Origin: CAZOWM01 sp964583615
GTDB taxonomy: Bacteria > Spirochaetota > B62-G9 > DRHN01
Length of the DNA stretch: 64,000 nucleotides
Assembly: GCA_964583615.1 (NCBI GenBank)
Contig: CAZOWM010000013.1
Location: forward strand, 1 to 64,000
Direction: 5' to 3'
Shown here: piece after piece, positions 49,257-58,174 of the stretch
Position numbering within the stretch: the first letter of the stretch is position 1
Layout of the letters: the number at the start of each line of letters is the position of its first letter
Program-made: the position numbers and the translations under genes
The notes under the pieces: generated by a model
The model's database searches: none
What the model was told of the DNA's origin: nothing
The model's input: the letters and a program-made list of their open reading frames with translations, nothing else

Positions 49257-52155
49257 CACCGGCGAATACACCGCTTTTCCCCTCAGGACCGTATGTATGG
49301 GCATATCCAATGCCGACCCGAAGCGGGAAATGGTACCCAATGAGAAAATTCAATTTAAGCTCTGCGCCGACCGAAGCACGAATAAAGCCGAAGGGATCGG
49401 AAAACAGCTCACCCAGATCACCTGCGACGAACTCTTTTCCCGGAGAATCGGACATAATGATACCCGCATCATAGAACCCGTTCAGGGTGATATTCTTAAA
49501 ATACAGCGGAAACGCATGAATCCCGCGTTCCACGTACAACAGTGGAAATCCGAGCGTTGTTTTGAAGTCCATTCCGAATGAACCTTCAACCTCTTCAGGA
49601 TATCCAACCGTGTACACAGGATCCAGAGGGGCGAACACTGCGGGGCTTTCGTATCCAGAAACGGCCAGTCCTCCCGTTTCCCCTGAAAAAATTTTCGAGT
49701 TGATTCTGAAATTGAGGAGCACTGCGCCAAACGGCCGAGAGTACATTGACATACTGGTGTCAAAGGCGGTAAAATTTTTCCCCGATTGAGGGTGGTGGTA
49801 TACTCCCTGCTGAAAAATGATTCCTCTGTCCGGCCCTATCCACCGTATTGACTGTTTCGTACTCGCAAGTGAAAGGGATGCAGCAATTCCCTCATAGGAA
49901 TTCTCGAATATCCCCGCAATCTCCGTTGTAAAAACGAAATCATGTTTCCGCAAAGCATAGGTGATCCCGGGTGAAAATGCAAAATAAGGATCGAACCCAT
50001 CCTGGTCTGATGCCTGTGCGGTGAAGAATCTTCCAAAATAGGAGAAGTGCGGGCTGTTGTAGGAGTAGGAAAATACCGCCTTGTACTCAGCATCATATAC
50101 GTCGTATACAAGCCCGAGGCTGTACTCATGCTTCTTAAGCAGATCATTCCCGCGGGTGTAGAATCCTATACCAAAGCCTACACTGTTCCCCATCATGAAC
50201 GGAAGCCAACCGCCGGGTAAAAGCCATCTTCCCGGCCTGTAACGGGTGATCCTGTATGAGGAATCAGCTGCACTGCGCTGTACAGCTTCCGTGCTCGTGC
50301 CCGCCACCGGCCCTATTTCTACGTCCTGTTCCCAGTATAGGGTATCGAGTTCATCCATGTGCATATTGGACACCTGAAATCCTTCCGCCGAGTATACTCC
50401 GCACACGACCAGGGCGTTTTCCGAAACACACGGTTCGAACATACCGGTGAGAATATTTGTCCTGCGCCCTGTCTTTCCCGAAAAAATATTCACCGTGTAC
50501 AGGTTGTACACACCATTTTCATCACCCACAAACATGAGCTCTCCGCTGCCAAGCCAGCAGGGGGAGTATGCCCTGTAGCGTGAATCCGTGACACGCACAA
50601 ATGCGGCATGCCCCTCCTCGAGGTCCCGTAAAAGAGTATAGCAGATACCCCGTGTTCCACCTGCGTCCCGAAATGAAAAAGCAACCAGTCTTCCGTCGGG
50701 AGAAAGCACCGGATCTTCAAGCAGAAAACCCGCTTCCAGCGCTCCATCCTCGAAGGACTTCACGCAGGAGAAGCGCTTGTTTTTCCCATCAATGTCGAAA
50801 AAGCTGAGCTCCGTACCCCACGGAGAAGAACGGCACACGAGAAACCGATTTTCCTCTTCAAGGACACTGAATCCCTGAGCACCGCCTTCAGCAGTGATCC
50901 GTTTCTCTTTTCCTGTGCGCAGTTCGAGTTCATATATATTGCTGCGAATGCAGAGGTTTTTTTCGATATCGGACCGCAGATAAAAGATCCTTGTTCCATC
51001 ATTCGAAAATCTGATGTTGAATGAATAGAGCCCCTTTTTCATGCAGCGGGTTGTTCCTGTTTTCGGATCGAAGAGATAAAGTCCCCCGAGCCGGTTCAGC
51101 GGCCTCAAGGAGTAGGCAACCAAATCCCCGAGGGGATTGATCGCAAGGGAATACAATAATCCCTTCTCTTCGGAAAGCAGCTCATATTCGGTGACTTCCG
51201 CCCTTTTTATACGGTTGACAACTTTTTCGCTTCGCGCCTCCTCTTTCCATTTCCACTCGTTCCACACTCGGTTTGCGCGCTTGCCGTATACACTTCGGAA
51301 AGGCTCCCCCCATGTATAGAACAGACAGGTTCCGCTCTTTCGGTTGAATTCGAAGAGTGTGCTCTCTCCGTATTCGCTGGCAAGATGCTGCACAAAAGAA
51401 GCACCGTACATGTATCTTGTCTGTCCCAAAGGCCAGATTGCGGTATCGTTGGACGCAAGATCAATCGATGGAAACATACGCTGCAGGCATGCAGTCCGAA
51501 TATACATCTCGCTCACCGGGGAGTGAGCTCTTCCGTATCCATGCTGGTTTACAGTTTCGGAATACACCGCAAATCCCTCTCTATAGAACGGGGGCGTGCA
51601 GGAGTTAGGATAGATGACGTTCCCGAATACTTTGCTCATGACAAGCGGCAGTCCGCCTCGTAATTCTAGATGAAACACGTGAGAAAGTTCATGAAGAAGA
51701 ACAAAGCTATACCATTCTCGGTAGGCATCGAGACCGGTTGAAACGGCTCGGTACGGATGAACCGCATATATCGTCACAAAGAGTCCTCTGGGGCCTTTCG
51801 CAACGTATCCGTTTGCAAAGTCACTTCTCGAGCTCAGGAGTATGTCTATTTTTTTTCCCGGTAAGTATCCTGTCCATGCGGTGAGGAGATGAAATATTTT
51901 CTCCGCCTCATCGGAAATGAGCAAAGAAAGGCGTTGCAGATGAACAGGGTAGAGCACACGGAAGTGCGCGCTCTCGACAACATACCATTGAAGCGTGCTG
52001 TCATCCTCCGGTCCACCGAAAAGAAAGATATTTCCTTCCTCAAGACTCGGTCCATTTCCCGAAGCCGTTTCCGCAGTACATACTTTTGGAAGGGAGAGGA
52101 GACACGCTCCCGAAAAGAACAGATATACTATCCACAGAACAAATGCATTCTTCAA
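49234..52155 (-). CDS. Exported HExxH peptidase with PD40 beta-propeller and outer-membrane barrel
   Basis: 973 residues from a TTG at 52155 that follows GGGAGGT by five bases; the ORF can extend to a GTG at 52182. Signal peptide (about 5-30), then a gluzincin-type peptidase region: SFVLLHELSHVFHLE (His155, His159) and, about 60 residues later, YREGFAVYSE with the likely third ligand Glu. A PD40/TolB-like propeller follows (about 330-600; repeats such as LSPDGRLVAFSFRD, FSNDGTRIFYLRSD). The last 350 residues form aromatic strands ending in VRTEVKF, as in an outer-membrane barrel. Probable surface or periplasmic protease anchored in the outer membrane. It is divergent from radical SAM gene 2. 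Confidence 0.8.
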   Translation of the reverse strand: MKNAFVLWIVYLFFSGACLLSLPKVCTAETASGNGPSLEEGNIFLFGGPEDDSTLQWYVVESAHFRVLYPVHLQRLSLLISDEAEKIFHLLTAWTGYLPGKKIDILLSSRSDFANGYVAKGPRGLFVTIYAVHPYRAVSTGLDAYREWYSFVLLHELSHVFHLELRGGLPLVMSKVFGNVIYPNSCTPPFYREGFAVYSETVNQHGYGRAHSPVSEMYIRTACLQRMFPSIDLASNDTAIWPLGQTRYMYGASFVQHLASEYGESTLFEFNRKSGTCLFYTWGEPFRSVYGKRANRVWNEWKWKEEARSEKVVNRIKRAEVTEYELLSEEKGLLYSLAINPLGDLVAYSLRPLNRLGGLYLFDPKTGTTRCMKKGLYSFNIRFSNDGTRIFYLRSDIEKNLCIRSNIYELELRTGKEKRITAEGGAQGFSVLEEENRFLVCRSSPWGTELSFFDIDGKNKRFSCVKSFEDGALEAGFLLEDPVLSPDGRLVAFSFRDAGGTRGICYTLLRDLEEGHAAFVRVTDSRYRAYSPCWLGSGELMFVGDENGVYNLYTVNIFSGKTGRRTNILTGMFEPCVSENALVVCGVYSAEGFQVSNMHMDELDTLYWEQDVEIGPVAGTSTEAVQRSAADSSYRITRYRPGRWLLPGGWLPFMMGNSVGFGIGFYTRGNDLLKKHEYSLGLVYDVYDAEYKAVFSYSYNSPHFSYFGRFFTAQASDQDGFDPYFAFSPGITYALRKHDFVFTTEIAGIFENSYEGIAASLSLASTKQSIRWIGPDRGIIFQQGVYHHPQSGKNFTAFDTSMSMYSRPFGAVLLNFRINSKIFSGETGGLAVSGYESPAVFAPLDPVYTVGYPEEVEGSFGMDFKTTLGFPLLYVERGIHAFPLYFKNITLNGFYDAGIIMSDSPGKEFVAGDLGELFSDPFGFIRASVGAELKLNFLIGYHFPLRVGIGYAHTYGPEGKSGVFAGVRTEVKF

Positions 52156-52242
52156 AAGTACCTCCCGCAAAACCAGCAGCACTGTCTGTATTCAAGTATA
52201 TACAAAAAGCGGGCGTATTCATCACTTTCACTGAAAAAATGC

Positions 52243-52282
52243 TTGACACTTATCAAATCGCAATGGTAGTATTAATACTACC
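52243..52282 (+). promoter_or_regulatory. Promoter and 18-bp palindromic operator of radical SAM gene 2
   Basis: TTGACA (52243-52248) and TAGTAT (52267-52272) with an 18-bp spacer. The -10 element lies inside the perfect 18-bp palindrome GGTAGTATTAATACTACC (52265-52282). Its left half with two extra bases, ATGGTAGTAT, is identical to the -10 box of the ribbon-helix-helix gene promoter near 31.85 kb, which suggests the same repressor. Confidence 0.75.
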
Positions 52283-52400
52283 ACAGAGAAATGGCGCATT
52301 CAGATGTTTTTCTATGTAAAAAGTAAAAAACTCCGTGGAGCGGGAACACACCGCGCATATCTTTCTTTTTCCCGTAACTTGTACGAAGAGGGGGTGAACG

Positions 52401-53840
52401 ATGAAAATCGGAGCAAAAGGTAAGAAAATTATTGCAAAGGTCGGACTCGAGCTGATGAAGGTCAACTTCATCATGAATCAATATCTGAAATGGGGTGAAA
52501 AAATAATTCTTAAAAACCTCGTTGAAAAAAACGAAAGGAACAGACCGATCGGCGCTCAGCAGGAGAAGTACTACATAGTGAGAAACCTCATGAAAGCCTT
52601 TGAGAGAAAGCTCAGGGCCAATGCGCTTGCCCCGGGGGTCAGGAATTTCGTGTTCAACAGGCTTATCGGCGATGTCATTATCAACTGGCGGGAGCGGCAT
52701 CCGGACGCAGCGGCGAGAAGAGACCGCGAAGACCCTCTTCCGCTCTATGTGGTGATCAGTCCCACCCAGAAATGCAATCTTTCCTGCATCGGGTGCTATG
52801 CGGCGAGCTCCAACAAGACATTCGAATCACTCGACTGGGACACCGTCGACGAGATCATGCGGCAGAAGAAAGAGCTTTGGGGATCGTACTTTACCGTCAT
52901 ATCGGGCGGTGAACCGCTCATGTGGGAGAGCAACGGCAAGACCATTTTCGACCTGTACGAAAAGTACAGCGACACCTTTTTCCTGATGTACACGAACGGC
53001 ACTCTCATCGATCGGGCAACCGCGAAGCGGTTTGCCGAACTCGGGAACGTTGCACCAGCAATATCGGTCGAGGGCTTCGAAGAGGATACCGATTACCGGC
53101 GTGGGAAGGGTGTGTACAAAAAAATTCTCACTGCAATCGACCATCTACGCAATGAGGGAGTTCTCTACGGAATATCCTTTACTGCGACAAGACTGAACGC
53201 CGACAATATCCTCCACGATGACTTCATCGACGAGTTCTTCGACACGCAGGGGGCGGCATTTGCATGGATGTTCCAGTACATGCCGATCGGGAGGAAACCA
53301 GACTTCCAACTGATGCTCACCTCGGAGCAGCGAAGAAATCTCTGGTCCAGTGAACAACACATAATCAAGGACAAAGAGATCTTTTTTGTGGACTTCTGGA
53401 ACGGAGGACCTATCAGTGACGGGTGCATCTGCGCCGGCAGGAAAGGCGGCTATATGTACTTTGACTGGTCCGGGAATGTGATGCCCTGTGTATTTGTTCC
53501 CTACTCAGTGGGAAACATCAACAAGGATTTCTTCGGCAAAGGGAAAAACCTCAACGATATCCTCGAAACCCCGTTCTTCACGAAGCTCCGTGAATGGCAG
53601 GCAGGGTACAGCTATAAAAAACCTTCACACGAAACAGGGAATGAGATCACTCCCTGTCCGATCAGGGATCATCACAGCGAATTTCACCGCATCGTTGAAT
53701 CCACTCATGCAATCCCTGTAGGTAAGTCAACCGAGAAAGCGTTTCATGATGAAAACTATATTAAGGGGCTCACCAGAATCGGTGAAGAAGCCAACAAAGC
53801 AACAATCGACATCTGGCAGAAGCAGTATCAGAAAATCTGA
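52401..53840 (+). CDS. Radical SAM/SPASM protein, paralogue 2
   Basis: 479 residues. A helical N-terminal region of about 110 residues precedes KCNLSCIGCYA (Cys125, 129, 132), VISGGEPLMWE and MYTNGTLID. SPASM-type Cys follow in SDGCICAGRKGGYMYF and VMPCVFVPYS and later ITPCPIRDHH. Many blocks match paralogue 1 (ISVEGFE, RRGKG, TATR, PIGRKP), yet the N-terminal regions diverge. GAGGGGG precedes the ATG. It has its own palindromic promoter and terminator, so it is a one-gene transcript. No small precursor peptide gene adjoins it. Substrate unknown. Confidence 0.88.
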   Translation: MKIGAKGKKIIAKVGLELMKVNFIMNQYLKWGEKIILKNLVEKNERNRPIGAQQEKYYIVRNLMKAFERKLRANALAPGVRNFVFNRLIGDVIINWRERHPDAAARRDREDPLPLYVVISPTQKCNLSCIGCYAASSNKTFESLDWDTVDEIMRQKKELWGSYFTVISGGEPLMWESNGKTIFDLYEKYSDTFFLMYTNGTLIDRATAKRFAELGNVAPAISVEGFEEDTDYRRGKGVYKKILTAIDHLRNEGVLYGISFTATRLNADNILHDDFIDEFFDTQGAAFAWMFQYMPIGRKPDFQLMLTSEQRRNLWSSEQHIIKDKEIFFVDFWNGGPISDGCICAGRKGGYMYFDWSGNVMPCVFVPYSVGNINKDFFGKGKNLNDILETPFFTKLREWQAGYSYKKPSHETGNEITPCPIRDHHSEFHRIVESTHAIPVGKSTEKAFHDENYIKGLTRIGEEANKATIDIWQKQYQKI

Positions 53841-53863
53841 TTGTGCTCCTTGAAGAAAAAAAT

Positions 53864-53893
53864 GCCCGTTTGTTCTCACAGACGGGCTTTTTT
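53864..53893 (+). terminator. Terminator of radical SAM gene 2
   Basis: GCCCGT (53864-53869) pairs with ACGGGC (53882-53887), followed by six T residues. The tail touches the stop codon of the convergent Gfo/Idh gene, so the hairpin may serve both strands. Confidence 0.8.
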
Positions 53894-54902
53894 ATTCAGA
53901 TGAAAAATAAATTACCCTGTTTTCCCGTGCCGACTGTTCCGCTTTTTTCATCGCTACTACGACCGCTTTTGATTCTGCGGGAGTTATGACGGTCGGTTTT
54001 TCCCCTGACGCAATGCACTTGAGGAAATAATCGAACTCTTCCTTCAGAAATCCCCTTCTCATGTTGTGCACCTTTGGCCAGTACGTCGACTGCGGGTAAC
54101 TCAATCCCTCTTTTTTGAGGACCGAAAAATTCATCCCGGAGTTGTCAATATAGATGCACCCCTCGGTTCCCACGATTTCCATACGGGCGTCGATTGCGAA
54201 GGGATCATTGTTCGGAAGGCACCACACATCCTCAACGACCGCAATCAATCCGTCTTCGAATCGAAACATTGCCCAGCCGAGATCGTCGTATGGAAGCTCG
54301 GGCCGGGTATTTGTGGTCTGGGCATACACGCTTACAGGCTTCGAGCCCGAATACCAGAACATGAGATCGAGATCATGGATCCCGTCACCGAAAAGCGCAC
54401 TTATCTTGTGAAGATGGCTTTCCGTCACCCATTTTGCAAGATTCCTCCGGGCGTGGATAGTGAGCAGCTTGCCGAGGTTCCCATCCGCTATTTCCTCCTT
54501 TGCGAGCGCATAGTTGCTATCAAACCTGCAGATATGGCCGACCATGAAGCATTTGTCGGTTTTGTTCGCTTCCGCGATGATCATGTCGCATTCTTCCCCA
54601 CTGTTCGCCATGGGTTTTTCGAGAAACACATGTTTTCCCGCACGCAGCGCATCAACAGTGGGCTGAAGGTGGTCCTGCACGTGGGTGACCACGGTTACCA
54701 TGTCTATATCTCTGTCAGCGAGAAGATCGTGATAGTCGGTGTAGGTTTTCTGAACCCCGTATTTTTCTGCAATTTCCTTGACCCTGTGATCCCTGCGGGT
54801 GCAGACGGCAAAAACCTCCGCAAGAGGCAGCGATTGAAGCGTATCAACATGATGCTCACCAAACCATCCAAGACCGATGACTCCACATCGAATTCTCTCC
54901 AT
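53892..54902 (-). CDS. Gfo/Idh/MocA-family oxidoreductase 1
   Basis: 336 residues from ATG 54902, preceded by AGGAGG. N-terminal NAD(P)-binding fold with IGLGWFGEHHVDTLQSLP, then VFLEKPMA with the catalytic Lys of the EKP motif, followed by the beta-sheet domain where the GDGIHDLDLMFWYSG block supplies the Asp/His pair. It likely oxidises or reduces a cyclic polyol or sugar derivative. It is divergently transcribed from the ABC transporter genes with a shared regulatory region, so they probably act on the same compound. A relative lies at 58.2 kb. Confidence 0.92.
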   Translation of the reverse strand: MERIRCGVIGLGWFGEHHVDTLQSLPLAEVFAVCTRRDHRVKEIAEKYGVQKTYTDYHDLLADRDIDMVTVVTHVQDHLQPTVDALRAGKHVFLEKPMANSGEECDMIIAEANKTDKCFMVGHICRFDSNYALAKEEIADGNLGKLLTIHARRNLAKWVTESHLHKISALFGDGIHDLDLMFWYSGSKPVSVYAQTTNTRPELPYDDLGWAMFRFEDGLIAVVEDVWCLPNNDPFAIDARMEIVGTEGCIYIDNSGMNFSVLKKEGLSYPQSTYWPKVHNMRRGFLKEEFDYFLKCIASGEKPTVITPAESKAVVVAMKKAEQSARENRVIYFSSE

Positions 54903-54941
54903 CCTGTCCTCCTTTTCTGATTTGTTCACAACTTTACAAGC

Positions 54942-54969
54942 ATTGTAACGGCTGCAACAAGATTGTCAA
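54942..54969 (-). promoter_or_regulatory. Promoter of Gfo/Idh gene 1
   Basis: On the minus strand TTGACA (54969-54964) and TACAAT (54947-54942) are 16 bp apart, 40 bases before the start codon. It is back-to-back with the ABC operon promoter, only 34 bp apart. Confidence 0.8.
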
Positions 54970-55003
54970 GCTTCGATAGGGTGTGGAGCGGTAGAATTAG
55001 CAG

Positions 55004-55031
55004 TTGACAAAACCGGTTGTCCGGATATAAT
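55004..55031 (+). promoter_or_regulatory. Promoter of the ABC transporter operon
   Basis: TTGACA (55004-55009) and TATAAT (55026-55031), both consensus, with a 16-bp spacer that contains the palindrome AACCGGTT (55011-55018) and a CCGG-N4-CCGG repeat. The palindrome is a candidate operator shared with the divergent promoter. Confidence 0.85.
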
Positions 55032-55062
55032 AATACGAATAAATTTAAGAAAGGAGAAGTCG

Positions 55063-56229
55063 ATGGAAAAAGAAAATATTTTTAATAAAAAAATGACCAG
55101 AAGGGATTTTATTAAGAAATCAGCCCGAACCGGCATTGGTGTCGGTGTCGGCATGGCCGCGCTGGGTACCGTGCTTGTGGGGTCTGGAGAGAAGCCGAAG
55201 GGCCTGGAAGAGCTTGACAAAGTAACATTCATCACTCCCAGAGGAACGCTCGAGGTCATGGATGATTACAATCTCTGGGTCCCGATCGAGCTCGGCTATT
55301 TCAACGAACTCGGTCTGGACGTGACAATGGAACCCGGTCCGCAGGACGCATTTGCCTGCACAAAATTCGTCGACCAGAACCAGGCAGATGTCGGGTACCC
55401 CTCTCCAGGAGTACTGACCGCGAGTGTTGATACGGGAATGCAGGTCATTCTGGCCTACGAAATGATGATCGGTTCTGTGTGGCATCTCGCGGTGCGGAAA
55501 GACAGCCCTTTGAAGAGCCCAAAAGAACTCGGCGGAAAGAAAATCTCGATCGGGTTCGCAGGATGGCAGGTAATCGTCGATCCGCTTCTCGTTGAGCTCG
55601 GAATCGACCCCAAGAGTGTAGAGTATGTTGTCGCAGGACAGCAGTGGGGCCAGGTCGTGACACAGAGGAAAGCCGATGCTGCGTTGGCCTGGCTTGCACT
55701 CGACGTGCAGTGGAACGCAGTAGGTCTCGACCTGCGGTACTTCAGAGGCTCAGATTTCTCGATCATGCCGTCGAACGGATACGCAGTACGAACTGCTGAT
55801 CTCAAAGATCCTGCAAAACGCGACGTGCTCGTTCGATTCATGAGGGGGTCGTGCATGGGCCTGCACTTCGGTCGCTTCAATCCGCAGGGAGCAGCGCAGA
55901 TAGTGTACGACAGGTTCGCAGCGGTCAGAGAACAGATGACTCCTGAAATCGCGCTCGAGTCTATGAGACAGCTCGCATATGCATACATGGAAGGAGAGAG
56001 AAGGGGTCGCGGCTACGGCGCGTTTGTCCCTTCGGGCTGGCAAAAGTATATTGACATCATCTACAAACTGGGACAGACGAAAAGGCACCTGAGCGTGGAT
56101 GAATGCATCACTAACGAGCTCATCGCAGAAGCAAACAACTTCGACAAAAAACGGGTGGAAAAAGACGCAAAGGTTTTTCATTTGAACGACACGTGGAAAG
56201 ATGTAAAGGCACAGGGTCCGTTTTTTTGA
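55063..56229 (+). CDS. Tat-exported NMT1-like ABC substrate-binding protein
   Basis: 388 residues. Tat signal MTRRDFIKKS (Arg13-Arg14) followed by a hydrophobic Gly-rich segment. The mature part has the NMT1/SsuA-like two-lobed fold: LWVPIELGYFNELGLDVTMEPG, FVDQNQADVGYPSPGVL, LAVRKDSPLKSPKELGGKKISIG and ADAALAWLALD. These proteins bind thiamine precursors, sulfonates, aromatics and others; ligand unknown. Tat export suggests it folds, perhaps with cofactor or ligand, before transport. The ATG follows AAGGAG. It starts the operon with ATPase and permease. Confidence 0.9.
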   Translation: MEKENIFNKKMTRRDFIKKSARTGIGVGVGMAALGTVLVGSGEKPKGLEELDKVTFITPRGTLEVMDDYNLWVPIELGYFNELGLDVTMEPGPQDAFACTKFVDQNQADVGYPSPGVLTASVDTGMQVILAYEMMIGSVWHLAVRKDSPLKSPKELGGKKISIGFAGWQVIVDPLLVELGIDPKSVEYVVAGQQWGQVVTQRKADAALAWLALDVQWNAVGLDLRYFRGSDFSIMPSNGYAVRTADLKDPAKRDVLVRFMRGSCMGLHFGRFNPQGAAQIVYDRFAAVREQMTPEIALESMRQLAYAYMEGERRGRGYGAFVPSGWQKYIDIIYKLGQTKRHLSVDECITNELIAEANNFDKKRVEKDAKVFHLNDTWKDVKAQGPFF

Positions 56230-56403
56230 GAAGAAACTGCAGAATGCAGGACCAGAATAAGGTAAAACGATCAATCAGGTCTGGTTTTCAATCATAAAAA
56301 CGGATATATTTTACCTCAACAGGATGGCTCCATAGATGAAAGAATGGGGCCATTCGCTTATTATATCAATAAAGTTGAGCCTTTTTCTGTACGGAGTGTA
56401 CAA

Positions 56404-57219
56404 ATGGAATACTTTATCGATGTTCAGAGTGTCACAAAGATCTATGCAAGTGAACGGGGTCCGGTCCACGCGGTCGACAGATTCTCGATGCAGGTAGAAG
56501 AAGGAGACTTCGTTGCAATCGTGGGGCCGAGCGGGTGCGGGAAGACGACACTCCTGTGGGGACTCACTGGACTTCACCCCTTCAACTGGGGAAGGGCCTA
56601 TATCCTTGGAAAAGAAGTCGACAAGCCGCGGAGAGATGTGGGGATCATCTTTCAGCAGGCAAACCTCCTTCCATGGCGCACCCTCATGCAGAACATCTAT
56701 TTTCCCCTGGAAATAATGAAGGAGAACCTCAAGGATTACAGGGAACGCATCCGGGATCTGATTGAGAGTGTCGAACTGACAGGATTCGAGAACCACTACC
56801 CCCGCGAGCTCTCTGGTGGTATGCAGCAGCGCGCTTCAATTGTACGTGCACTTTCGTATGACCCGAAAGTCCTGCTCATGGATGAGCCGTTTGGCGCCCT
56901 CGACGCCTATACGAGGGATGAAATGGACACACTGTTACTCGGAATATGGAAAAAAACAAGAAAAACGATTGCCTTCGTCACTCACAGGATCGAGGAGGCG
57001 GTATATCTTGCGAACAGGGTGTATGTTATGACCCCGAGGCCAGGTACAAACTCTGCTGTTTTCGACATAAACCTTCCCAGGCCTCGTCCTGAAGGAATCA
57101 CCATGGAGAAGAAATACTTCGACATCGTCGCTAAAATTAAGAAACGGATTGTGAAAGATGTAGAAAAACAGAAAGAGGAGGGGGTCTACCAAAGCCAGGC
57201 GTGGAGTACAGTAACGTAA
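56404..57219 (+). CDS. ABC transporter ATP-binding protein (SsuB/TauB type)
   Basis: 271 residues from ATG 56404, which follows GGAG; the frame can extend to 56344. Walker A GPSGCGKTT, Q-loop FQQANLLPW, signature LSGGMQQR, Walker B VLLMDEPFGALD and switch His in VTHRIEEA are all present. It energises the import system for the binding protein upstream and the permease 37 bases downstream. Confidence 0.96.
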   Translation: MEYFIDVQSVTKIYASERGPVHAVDRFSMQVEEGDFVAIVGPSGCGKTTLLWGLTGLHPFNWGRAYILGKEVDKPRRDVGIIFQQANLLPWRTLMQNIYFPLEIMKENLKDYRERIRDLIESVELTGFENHYPRELSGGMQQRASIVRALSYDPKVLLMDEPFGALDAYTRDEMDTLLLGIWKKTRKTIAFVTHRIEEAVYLANRVYVMTPRPGTNSAVFDINLPRPRPEGITMEKKYFDIVAKIKKRIVKDVEKQKEEGVYQSQAWSTVT

Positions 57220-57256
57220 ACCATGCCGCGAATTTATCGATTCAGGAGAATACTCG

Positions 57257-58111
57257 ATGAATACCTACGAAAAACAGCTGGAAGACGCAATTCCGGATTT
57301 CGAGGAGCATGCAGCGGAGATGCACGGACAGTTTGACATCTCCTCGACCGTCTCAACCGTAAGGATACACGGCTGGCAACAGGTAATCGGCATCCTTGCG
57401 GTTGCGATCATCATTCTGGGCGGATGGGAGCTTCTCATAAAGATGTTCGATGTGCCCGAATTTGTGTTTCCCACACCGAGCGCTATATTCAAGGCGCTGG
57501 TAGAATCTTTTCCGAACAACTACCCGCATTTTCTCATTACTCTGAGCGAGCTTGTAGCCGGCTATGTTGTGGGAGCAGCAATAGGACTCATTCTTGCAGC
57601 AGTGCTTACTCAGATACCGTATCTCGAAAAAATCATCACTCCCTATATTCTGCTCCTGATTACCACTCCGACACTGGCGCTCGTTCCCCTGCTCATGCTT
57701 AAGCTCGGATTCAATATATGGCCGAGGATCATTGCTGTGTCCCTTGCATCAGGTCCAATGGTCATGATCAACTCGGTGACCGGATTCAGGCGTACTGACC
57801 TGGCGAAAATTGCGCTTGCAAAATCTTATGGAGCATCCACTTTTCAGATTTTCAGGAGGATCCGGTTTCCCCTCGCTCTCCCCATGATTATTGTTGGACT
57901 TCTCGTCGGTGGAATTTTCGGCCTGATAACCGCAGTCGGCTCCGACATGGTGGGTGGAAAAATGGGGCTGGGAAACAAGCTTTCCTACTACTCCTCACTT
58001 GCACGTATGGCACACTTTTTTTCAATCATCATTATGATATCCGCTATCGGCATATCCATCTGGATCATCTTTTCCCGAATTGGAAAAAAGTGGGCGAGCT
58101 GGCAGGAGTAG
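57257..58111 (+). CDS. ABC transporter permease (SsuC/TauC type)
   Basis: 284 residues with about six helices and the BPD_transp_1 EAA loop AKSYGASTFQIFRRIRFPLALPMI that contacts the ATPase. An N-terminal cytoplasmic stretch of about 45 residues is rich in Glu/Asp. The third gene of the operon; Gfo/Idh gene 2 follows after 63 bases. Confidence 0.95.
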   Translation: MNTYEKQLEDAIPDFEEHAAEMHGQFDISSTVSTVRIHGWQQVIGILAVAIIILGGWELLIKMFDVPEFVFPTPSAIFKALVESFPNNYPHFLITLSELVAGYVVGAAIGLILAAVLTQIPYLEKIITPYILLLITTPTLALVPLLMLKLGFNIWPRIIAVSLASGPMVMINSVTGFRRTDLAKIALAKSYGASTFQIFRRIRFPLALPMIIVGLLVGGIFGLITAVGSDMVGGKMGLGNKLSYYSSLARMAHFFSIIIMISAIGISIWIIFSRIGKKWASWQE

Positions 58112-58174
58112 CACGTAAAGTGCGCACAGAGTACTCTTTGTGTTGATATTTCTTTCACTCAAGAAGGAGGCAGT

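Noticed and set aside
54066..54920. 284-codon plus-strand ORF antisense to Gfo/Idh gene 1
   Set aside because: Opposite a strong oxidoreductase gene with its own promoter; no ribosome-binding site or family.
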